Of a DNA stretch of 64,000 bases, positions 55,940 through 64,000 are shown one piece after another. The stretch comes from Tanypteryx hageni. Its lineage: Eukaryota > Arthropoda > Insecta > Odonata > Petaluridae. The position numbers and the translations under genes are program-made. How positions within the stretch are numbered: the first letter of the stretch is position 1; each line of letters opens with the position of its first letter. The notes beneath the pieces are model-generated. The model had not been told where the DNA came from and searched no databases. It saw only the letters and a list, made by a program, of their open reading frames with translations. Location of the stretch: positions 194,564,370-194,628,369 of the forward strand of contig CM054115.1 in the NCBI GenBank assembly GCA_028673005.1, given 5' to 3'.

Positions 55940-57480
55940 TTATGGAACAATTTCAATGAACCATATATTATTTACACAATTCATATTATTCGTATAGAAA
56001 TATAAATAATCTCTGAATATGGGTTTTTTATGTGAACAGCTCAGATAACGACCAAATTTCACCATACAAATATCTGTGAAACACGGAAATATCTGCTTTT
56101 CATTAAAAAATCCGTGAAAATAGCAGCCCTGCATTTTAGTACTAATAATCCTTTCTGCAGTCCTTGATATCAACTTCTTCAAATCTAAAAATATCATCGT
56201 TGGTTGATTAGCAGACTGTATTTTGCAACAGATATATATCAACAATGCACTAATGTTAGCTAGTGTTGATGCTTCATCAATTATAATATAAATGTTTCAA
56301 TTTTCATTTATGATGTTTTCAAACAGTAATTTTTATCTGCCTTATAATGTCTTCACCAATCCGAGTTGCAATATGAATAAAGATAATTCCCTATATCTAC
56401 ATCATTTTTGTCTTGTAATTTCAAAGCAGCATCAATATCAGAAAATGGCCTATTTCACTCCACAAGACTATAAACAGTATCAAGAATATTCACAATTGTT
56501 GCAATTGATCTTGTATAGTAGAGCCTCAATATTTGTGAGGGTTCCGTTCCACAAATGAATGCCTAAATTTGTGAATAATGGCTCTGCTACCTAATTTTTC
56601 CCATAAGATTTAATGAAATAGAAATCGACTGAAAACTCATCAACATTTAAGTAATTTAAATTATTCTCTTATGTGCAATATAAAAAATTACATTAACTCA
56701 AGTAATGTTTAATATTCAATTAGTATTTAATCATCATTAAAATCAGAAGAAGTAGCCGGTGGTAGAGATAAAGGAGGCGATTGTGAAGGCCTTTGTGTAG
56801 TAGAGGGAGAAAGCAGTCGGTTTTTTCTTAAAGAAAATCGTGATTGGCGGATATTTTCTTTTCTGTTGAAGTTCTTCATAGATAGATCTCCTGGTACGGA
56901 GCCAATGCGAGATTTATTTCACAAGCAATCTTGAGACTCCGTTCCATCGATGGATTGTAACCGATAAAGGTACTGTTTAGCTGCTTTGCGTATCGGAACA
57001 CTTCACTAAACTTATGCAAGTCCCAACTAGCTTGCTCTAATTCTTCAACGTCATTCCCTTCGTCTTAGTAGTACATAATATAATATTTCATTTATTGGGA
57101 TTATTAGAAAAATTGCAATAGGACAGAGGTGCCAAAATAGAAGTTTACCTAGGGTGCTGAAATGTCTAGCACTGCCCCTGCCAATGAGGGATCTCGGAGG
57201 GTCATTCACAAATAGTCAAAACTGCAAATGTCAAGGGTCTACTGTATTTAGAGCTTCAATTACGGTAGGTAATGTTTGTTTTTAGATTCCTAAATAATTA
57301 TTGGAATTTTCAAATGTGCCTTGGATGAAGAATGCTCTTTATTTTCTCCAAAGAGAATCTTGTCTACTATCTTCTTCAGTGCCATTTGCAGTTATTAAAC
57401 ATGAAATCCATTCTGCTGATACATGTACATTTTTTGGGTCTCTGTTCCTAAAGACTCTTTTTTAGCAATCATTAAATCCT
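55940..57480 (-). pseudogene. hAT-like transposase (KIAA1586-like), split by a Tigger relic
   Basis: On the minus strand, upstream of the insertion: ESLGTETQK and VHVSAEWISCLITANGTEED with frame slips (57450-57300). Downstream: NRPFSDIDAALKLQDKNDVD, then IIDEASTLANISALLIYI and NQPTMIFLDLKKLISRTAER (56280-56130). The DEAST segment holds the first catalytic Asp. I recognise this order from the KIAA1586/ZMYM-like hAT-derived proteins of vertebrates and arthropod transposons. Several stops and the Tigger relic (56516-57244) break it; the catalytic end is missing. Confidence 0.65.
56516..57244 (-). mobile_element. Internally deleted Tigger relic
   Basis: The ends are TAGTAGAGCCTCAATATTTG and CAAATGTCAAGGGTCTACTG (partly matching inverses), with TA flanks at 56514-56515 and 57245-57246. 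Inside, the minus strand still encodes the transposase tail: EELEQASWDLHKFSEVF, PSMERSLKIACEINLALAPY, RKYPPITIFFKKK (57060-56820). The catalytic part is deleted. Confidence 0.7.
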
Positions 57481-57974
57481 AACTTCTCATCATTTATAAC
57501 TAGCTATTCATACTATCACAAAAAAATGTGGCCTGTTTTTTCAGACCAACAATTTATCTTTTCCAATAGCACTTTCCGGTTTGGCTTTCCCATCCAAGAG
57601 GCTGATTCGTCATCTAAAATACACACACTTTCCCGTTTGACAACCGGCATCACCATTTCTTTTATCACCTCCCGATCTGCCTTTAGGTTATCTTCCTTTT
57701 CATCAGCCTCTCTTGGTTAAATAAACAAACACGAAGATTTTTCAGTAGAAATTCCTGTACATTCGAAATAAAGTCAGCATATGATATTTAAATACATAGT
57801 ACAAAAACAGCAGAGGGGATACAAAAACTGGCAATATATGGGTTAAAAAAAGACGTGGAGATGTGGAGGATGAGAGAAGAGGAGAATTCAGCAGTAAATA
57901 ATGCAATTATGATGGATTGGTTGCAAAGTTTGAATAAAGGAAGCGGTGAACTATTGGAAAAGATTAACTTTTTA
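57481..57974. other. Intron 1, unassigned, possible transposase piece
   Basis: The minus strand at 57715-57545 reads EADEKEDNLKADREVIKEMV and then WMGKPNRKVLLEKINCWSEK without a stop for over 50 codons. It could be the N-terminal part of the neighbouring hAT-like gene. I do not recognise it. Confidence 0.25.
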
Positions 57975-58286
57975 CAGTCAAACCTCTCTAATCTGGAAAC
58001 TCCCCTAATCTGGCATAGTTCCTGAGTTTGGAATTATTTCCATGAACCACATTTGGAAATAACTTTCGATCATCATTCATGACACAGGCACAAATACTTG
58101 AAAAGGCAAGATTGGGAACAATAAAACAATGACTTGTAATGCATAAGAAATGTAGTTCAAAAAAGAATAAAAATTAAAGCAGAGTTGCTTGTATGCGCAA
58201 ATAAATGTCCACTATTGCTTCATTTCATATGTTTTTTATAAATTAGTGAGAATAGCATAAAATCATCATTGTTTTGAACGATAAAT

Positions 58287-59620
58287 ATGCTTATTAAAAA
58301 GAGTAATAAAGGAAGTTGTAAAGAAGTAAACATTGCCCATTTTGAGCCTCAAAAAGAAATAACCCAAGCTACCACAAGAATGGATGGAGGTAGACAAGGA
58401 TGCATCAGTCGTGCATCAACTGATGAAGAGATTGTAAAAATGGTGAAAAATACAAACAATGATCAAGAGGAAAGTGATGATGATGAAGTTGAATTACTCG
58501 AAAAGAAAATATCTATTGATGCGTGTATTCATTGAACCACAGAGTTAATAGCAGGACTCGAGCGGCATAGCTCTATCACAGAGCAGGAGATCATGCATGT
58601 AAGTACAGGTAACCCTCAGTTTGCACCGGGGTTGCGTTCCTGGAGGAAGTGGCACAATTGGAATCGACGTAAATGGAACCATTTTATAATGGAAGTCAAG
58701 GGGAAGTCAATGAATTACGTTCCAGGCACCCAAAAGTTGACATAAGCAATATAATGTTATTATATTTAAAGCTCTGAAATAATGGTTATGAATGTAAAAA
58801 CAGTATAATCAAGTACATACATATAGATTAACTAAAATTAAGTTAATTTAATTTTAAGAAATATGCCTGCCTGCAGCGGCGTTAGTTCTCTGATGAAGTT
58901 CCTGGTTGAGGATCGTCACGTTTTTTGAGGAAAGCATGCAGTGTTGACTGTCGTGATTTCCTCTTCCTTTCTTTCACAATCTCATAATTAGTGCTCATGG
59001 ATGCCATGACGCTCCTCTTCACTGTGGCATTCCGCTCCCAGTCAGGGTCAATCTCGCAGAGCTCTTCAGTGAGGTTCTCCATGACTGAAAGGATGCGGCA
59101 CAGATCGCTTGTCTTCATTTCTCTAATAGGAAGCTCTTCATCCTCTCCTTCCTCCTTCTGTTGGCTTAGTTGTGTGGACAAGGAGCCAGTTTGACTTTGT
59201 CCTAGCAAATTATGAGAGGCGTCGTTATTGTATTTGTGGAATGACACAATTTCTATTTAGCCATTTCTTCGTCGCGAGTAAACTTCTATCTCATTTTTCT
59301 TAATATAAATCACTTCTGTCAATGCGAATGCACACCGGTCGCAACAGCGGCTGACTGCTCAAGGCAGCAGTTACTGCAGCCAACGTCAGCAACCTAAAGC
59401 GACGAACGAATTTTGAAAATTTGAATTCTTTTTAATTCAATTATCAAAATCGGCATTATTGTGAATCGGCGCAACTGGGACCAGCGCAAACCGAGGGTTA
59501 CCTGTACACATGCTATGTGCAAAACTCATTAGAGAAAAACCCAAACAAATGAAGCAAACAAGTTTGCCAGACGTATTAAAAAAATAACAAGAAAGAGAGA
59601 GAGCAGTAGAAATCAACTGC
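58287..59620 (+). pseudogene. Tigger transposase C-terminus, interrupted
   Basis: The frame at 58287-58535 has MLIKKSNKGSCKEVNIAHFE, an acidic DDDEVELLEKK stretch and a stop. After the stop come ELIAGLERHSSITEQEIMHV and, beyond the nested element, LIREKPKQMKQTSLPDVLKK, the usual C-terminal end of Tigger proteins. The DNA-binding and catalytic parts are absent. Confidence 0.6.
58606..59504 (-). mobile_element. Nested Tigger-derived element
   Basis: The inverted ends are CAGGTAACCCTCAGTTTGC and GCAAACCGAGGGTTACCTG, with TA on both sides (58604-58605, 59505-59506). Length is 899 bp. Inside is a minus-strand frame (59247-58882) with LCRILSVMENLTEELCEIDP and SRQSTLHAFLKKRDDP, a Tigger transposase tail. 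It lies within another Tigger element. Confidence 0.88.
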
Positions 59621-60217
59621 TATAACTAAAGGTACTCTGTAATTTCCTCACTTACTTTTGAATATTATCTGGAAAAATAATAATGTCAATATCCATACTT
59701 AAAATTATCTTTCTTAACTGGCAATTAATTTACGCTACCTTTAATGGGCAGATTTCAAAATGGCATGTTTCAATTGTTAGCTTGATAAAGGTGTAAATAA
59801 ACTGGGATTATGCTGTAACTCAAAATCAACATTTGGAAACCAACACATGTGGTAAACACCAATTTTCTTAGTCATCTTCAGCAATATCTGTTTAATTGCA
59901 GCTTAAAAAATTTCGAAAGAATACGATATTGGCACACGTAACCTTGGAATCATAATTAAGACAGCATTTATAGTGCAGATTACCATAAAATAAAATGTGT
60001 GCAAACCTTAAATGTCTTATTATTTATTATTATAAGCAAAAGTTTAAATAACATTCCATGCAGTTCACTTGTTTATTTTCATATTTACTATGCAACAAAA
60101 CTTAATATTGTGACGAGACTGGCTAGCTTAAGGGTTATGTAATTCCTGTAATCTGGCAAATTCCATAATACGGCTCAGGTCATTTCCCAAGCTTGCCGGA
60201 TTATAGAGGTTTGACTG

Positions 60218-61165
60218 TATATACCATGAGGTACAAATTTCTTTAACCATTAAACGATGAAATTAAATCCCAAATGTATCTGTCTGTATCTGGTCTGGGA
60301 TTTAAATGGTCTGGGTTTATATTCAGCAAAAGTTACAAAACTTGAAAACTATAAATGATAAAACAGAGACAAAAAGCATTTAAAAAAAACAACAAAGGAT
60401 GCTTTTTCGAAATTACTTAATATCTAATATGATATTGTTAGATGAAGAAGCATTCATGCACTGAAAGAAAGACAAAAGTACATTAGAACAAAACTGTAGT
60501 CGAAGCGATTAAGTAATAATAGACATGAACATTTGAATATAAGTTGTAATAAAGATTTACCATTGCATTTATTATGATTCTCCTCTTTTTATCTTATAAG
60601 TTCCATTTGGTGTGATATAGGAGGAAACATGAATCAATGCATCAACCAACACAAATGGAGGGTATTCCATCTTCGGTCTCACTCGATTCTGACGCAGTTA
60701 TTCTCGCCTCGGAATCTCTATCCATAAACAACTACGCAAGCTTTTTAGCTGTTTTATAATGGGTTTAAGAATTAACTATACATTATAAAACTGGCAAAAA
60801 TTCTCAAAAGAAAGAACGGCTTTGAAAGAAAGTGTAGGATGCTCTCACAGCGGCTCTAGCCTCCAAACTGAATGCAACAGATACCTTCCAATACTCACAA
60901 AGTACTTGAAACTGTTCACTCTAAAGAAAACATGATCCATGTTGAGCTGGCCTTGGAAGTCCTGAGACTGTTTACTTTAAAGAGAACATGCAGAGACAAA
61001 AGGGAGAATAGAGTGACGTGGGGCTGTTTTGGAATGAGTTGGCGAACATACCTCGAGCTCAGTGTAGTCTGTCACAATAATCGTAAAGTGCAAGCCTTTT
61101 GAAGTGCCTCCTAAAAATTTCTATCTCATTACTACGTTCAAAGTGAAACTAATCTGCCCGGAAAC
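60218..61165. other. Intron 1, unassigned
   Basis: No feature recognised. A short direct repeat GAAACTGTTCACTCTAAAG / GAGACTGTTTACTTTAAAG occurs at about 60908 and 60964. Confidence 0.3.
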
Positions 61166-61173
61166 AAAGAAAG

Positions 61174-61302
61174 GGGTCTTGTCTGTTATCTGCCACCCAC
61201 ACAGATTAATATACGCAGCGCCCTAAAGGAATGAAGTGTTGCGATACTGGAGGGGCGCTGCATATATTAACTTGGGTCGGTGGCAGATAACAGACAAGAT
61301 CC
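61174..61302. mobile_element. 129-bp MITE with perfect 8-bp target repeat
   Basis: The inverted ends begin GGGTCTTGTCTGTTATCTGC and pair over about 48 bp with the right end CAGATAACAGACAAGATCC. The flanks AAAGAAAG (61166-61173 and 61303-61310) are identical. It is non-coding and would form a strong hairpin. The 8-bp duplication suits hAT, though the ends lack the usual CAG start. Confidence 0.85.
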
Positions 61303-61310
61303 AAAGAAAG

Positions 61311-61874
61311 TCTTAGTGGTCCCCAAAGGGAAGGCATGGCCAACAGGAAATACATTTTGCAGTCCCCTTTGGAACTATGCAGTTCCTAAAGGTTAAAGAT
61401 GTTTTAAGGGGTATGCCGACAAGGTTGAATAGCACTGATCTAGACAAGGGGTTTTTAACTAGGGTATGTGCAGCATTTTAAGGGTGTACACAAAGTATAT
61501 TAAAGATTAATAATTTTTCTACTTTGACTTTCATCTATGACTTTTGAAACAAAGGCTGCAAATTTTGCAATTACAAATAACATTATAAAATGTTGTAGAC
61601 ACATTTTTACAAAGATAGGGGAACTGAACTGGGATAGAAAATAATTTCTTGTATCACCTTAAATAAATAAAGCAAAAAGAAAAGTCCAAAATGATAGGAA
61701 TGCAAATAACCACAGCATAGAAGATACTCACACAAGACACTGCTAGTATGAATAAAGCTTCTTGATATATATGGGCTGTTGCATTCAAACTGCTAATTCC
61801 ATTATGCTAATGCTCAGAAAAAAGTTTGTGACAGGTTGACCAGAGGTATTTCATTGTCTGGGCAATGACACAAA
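61311..61874. other. hAT-end remnants
   Basis: The phrases AAGGTTGAATAGCACTG (about 61422) and AAGGGGTTTTTAACTAGGG (about 61446) look like two hAT ends meeting. No complete element can be drawn. Confidence 0.35.
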
Positions 61875-62430
61875 GTACAGTAATACTTCGACTAACTAAG
61901 TAGATGCATTCCATGATGTCACTTCGTTATAAGAAACTTCGTTAGCAGAGGTAGAAATAACATAGGAGGCATAGGGATGCATCTCAGGATTTCAGAAAAG
62001 AGGAGATACATTGAAATATCATTAAGTACTATACCCTGTTTCACATATCTTTGCAGCTGAGAGAAAGAGCGAAGAAAAGAGCTTTCGAGCATGTGATCTT
62101 ATGGGAACCAATAGGAGTGAAGTAGGCGGAGCCTCCCCCATCGAGAGCTCATTCTCTCTCTCTGGCCTCCGTTGTGCATACATCAAGCCTCTGAGTACTG
62201 TGTTGCCACGTGCTAACGTCTTCGTTGTCTAAAAAGTCAAGCCCCCTGTCCCAGTAGCTCACCGATGGCAGTTTTTTCTTACTTCTGAGCTCTCCTTTAG
62301 TAGATATGAGAGCGCCGAGTTTGAGTTCTCCAGCAAAGAAACATCTCCTCACTAGGGGAAATGTCTCCCCACCTCATAGCAGCGGAAACACGCGAGCGGT
62401 CCCGAGTTCGTACGAAATGTCAGTCGCAAT
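61875..62430. repeat. Tigger-type left end and unassigned sequence
   Basis: ACAGTAATACTTCGACTAAC (about 61877) starts a Tigger-like end. The following sequence to about 62430 is less AT-rich and has a CTCTCTCTCT run (62153). The right end was not found. Confidence 0.35.
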
Positions 62431-63068
62431 GATAAATGAAACAGACTATAACAAAAATAATATAAAATGTGCCTAAAAATGTGAATATATGCCAAGCTGC
62501 CCTTCTTTGGGCGCGCCACTGTTTTCTACTTACAGAATGTGTAGCTAATTGAGTTGATAAGACCAATACAGGGACATACCGCAGGATTAGCACGTCAAGA
62601 TTGAAAATAATTGTTGTCGATTTTCAGGAAGTTTTCAATAAATTTGAAATTAACTGAAAACAAACAGCCGACGACTAAATTTAATGGTTGCAAATAATTT
62701 GTACGATTCGAATGAGGAATTTACGATACCCTTTCCGTTGGTATCTAATATTATTTACAAATACTACATCAAAACACCCAAAATCAGACGAAATGTTGCG
62801 ACAACTTAACCAATTTTTCGACTCGGAATTCGAACAATTATAATGTGATATACCTAGATCATAGGAAATCAAAACGCTTTAAGACCATAAACATTGTATT
62901 TTCCATCGAGTCAGACAACTGAGAAATTTGTATAATATACACGACCATTTCAACGCAACAGAAGATCTCAGCATAAATTACAGAACATAGAGACGACCTC
63001 GTCCATCTATAAATTAAACATCTGTACACAAAAGAAGTAAACAACCGTAGAATATTTTATATGCTATT
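62431..63068. other. Start of intron 1, unassigned
   Basis: Intron sequence next to the exon 1 donor; AT-rich, with no gene or repeat recognised. Confidence 0.35.
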
Positions 63069-63074
63069 ACTTAC

Positions 63075-63211
63075 CCATTTAGGTAACGCTGAATAAAGCA
63101 ACCAGAAGCCTTTCCATCCTTAGCTTCGACAGTTTCAGGATCAAAATGAACGTTATTATTGGCAGAGAGTTGCCTTAAAAACTCGGTCACCTTTTTCCTC
63201 AATGACGGCAT
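63075..63211 (-). CDS. PP2C-like protein, coding exon 1
   Basis: This is the first coding exon of the large minus-strand gene. It starts at ATG (63211-63209) and reads MPSLRKKVTEFLRQLSANNN, then a short acidic stretch ending ...QRYLN, residues 1-45, plus two bases GG of codon 46. A consensus donor GTAAGT (63074-63069) follows directly. The GG joins the T that opens exon 2 to make Gly46, so the phase fits. No signal peptide or membrane segment is visible, so a cytosolic or nuclear protein is likely. The following intron is about 25.9 kb and full of transposons. The assignment rests on the start codon, the donor and phase agreement with exon 2; a cDNA was not available. Confidence 0.8.
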
Positions 63212-64000
63212 GCTAAAATATTTTTCTACGATGTGTCTAGTCCCATGGGTCGGAAACCCCGGACATCCGTTTTCCGAAAATATCGTAAAAAACGTTCTGT
63301 CCGACCTTTATAATAATCATTATAGCACGAATAGAGCACAATAAATTTGTGAGACGAACAAGGCAGAATACGAGATCCAATGAAAATTTCCAGCACAACG
63401 ATCAATTCACCTTAACGTCAATGACTTCACATATGAACACAACACAACCTTGAAATAAATTCACTTCAACGCCTGGAGCTCCAAGAGTTAATCATGATAA
63501 TGTCAATTCTCTTTGTCCTAATACCTTTAAAGTTTTACCATATTTTAATCAAACCACTACTTACGTAAATAAAAAAATTAAAACTGTTATACTAAAATAA
63601 TGTCACCAGCTAAAGAAAATTAATAGCGTGATTGAAATTACATACGATGTGACGTATACGATATATCGATAGTCGGCACAACCAACAACAAATTTTCAAT
63701 AGAAGAGCACAAAACGAGTTCTAAGTGCATAATCGTGTTTTTTTATTTATAATTGCAGACCGCATTGTAATTTCAACCAGCAATGCCTTCTTAAATATTT
63801 TTGATTCAAATTTTCGGCTAAAATGGATTATACTTAAAGTGAGCAGGTTTCTGATCAGCCATACCGGGACAAACTCTGTTAGCCCCTGGAGTGTATGCAA
63901 TTTACAGCGAACCCCTAGAGTTCAGCGGCTAATTCCGACTAATTGAGACTGCACACCGTATTACGGATCTCTACACGAATTAACAGTGGAGATAAGGGTT
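63212..64000 (-). promoter_or_regulatory. Upstream region of the PP2C-like gene
   Basis: This is the sequence upstream of the start codon of the minus-strand PP2C-like gene; it should hold the promoter and 5' UTR. It contains no convincing ORF of its own: the 73-codon plus-strand frame at 63725-63946 resembles nothing I recognise. A perfect 8-bp palindrome TATCGATA sits at 63664-63671, about 450 bp before the ATG. That is the core of the insect DRE element bound by DREF at many housekeeping promoters. The transcription start site cannot be placed from sequence. Confidence 0.45.
63664..63671. promoter_or_regulatory. DRE-like motif TATCGATA
   Basis: This is a perfect match to the palindromic DRE core known from Drosophila promoters, about 450 bp upstream of the start codon of the PP2C-like gene. 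An 8-mer can occur by chance in AT-rich DNA; the position is the only supporting context. Confidence 0.35.

Larger units (their letters stand above)
57975..60217 (+). mobile_element. Tigger-type element, nested with another
   Basis: The inverted ends are CAGTCAAACCTCTCTAATCT and GGATTATAGAGGTTTGACTG, each next to TA. Its own length is about 1.34 kb after removal of the insert at 58606-59504. Only the C-terminal part of the transposase remains. Confidence 0.85.

Noticed and set aside
55940..56245. Intact 101-codon gene
   Set aside because: It is part of a longer hAT-like transposase with stops on both sides, so it is a pseudogene fragment.

Overview
This window is AT-rich, intron-rich nuclear DNA from an animal, most likely an arthropod; the species cannot be told. 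The evidence is spliceosomal introns of 4.5 to 26 kb and a dense mix of transposons typical of arthropod genomes: pogo/Tigger, hAT, piggyBac, mariner-type, Penelope-like and RTE/jockey-type LINEs. There is also a DRE-like promoter motif. No bacterial operon, CRISPR array or virus was seen.

Nearly the whole window is one host gene on the minus strand. Five coding exons (63211-63075, 37223-36586, 32034-31809, 16695-16545, 1666-1417) join in consistent reading phase to give 467 codons, and the gene runs on past the left edge. It encodes a PP2C-type phosphatase-like protein resembling the insect CG9801 family. The usual DGHGG motif reads DGVNWG and the usual GDSR reads GDSL, so it may be a degenerate phosphatase. 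Phase forces a GC-AG intron after exon 3. The putative promoter lies at 63212-64000 and has a perfect TATCGATA site.

The introns are layered transposon graveyards. Intron 4 (1667-16544) holds a hAT element with a perfect 8-bp target duplication, a LINE fragment split by a Tigger, a Penelope-like relic, a second pogo transposase pseudogene, a snap-back Penelope-like insertion with hammerhead-ribozyme-like cores, a tRNA-like SINE head, and a mariner-type element cut by a hAT MITE. Intron 3 (16696-31808) holds a Buster-like hAT, a LINE tail, piggyBac relics, an unrecognised plus-strand terminal exon that is duplicated 19 kb away, a decayed transposon-borne gene and two long hairpins. Intron 2 (32035-36585) holds a 2-kb hAT relic and a tandem tRNA-derived SINE. 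Intron 1 (37224-63074) holds a second Penelope-like element with a hAT inside it, a family of TIR elements built of degenerate ~65-bp repeats, a nearly intact RTE-type LINE with a single in-frame stop in its long ORF, a foldback element with 386-bp arms that each carry a tRNA-like segment, and nested Tigger and hAT relics.

Apart from the phosphatase-like gene and possibly the 25.85-kb exon, all recognisable coding sequence belongs to mobile elements, almost all of it broken. The strongest leads are the GC-AG intron, the hammerhead-like cores, the foldback element, the tandem-repeat TIR family and the duplicated orphan exon. None can be claimed as a new system from sequence alone.
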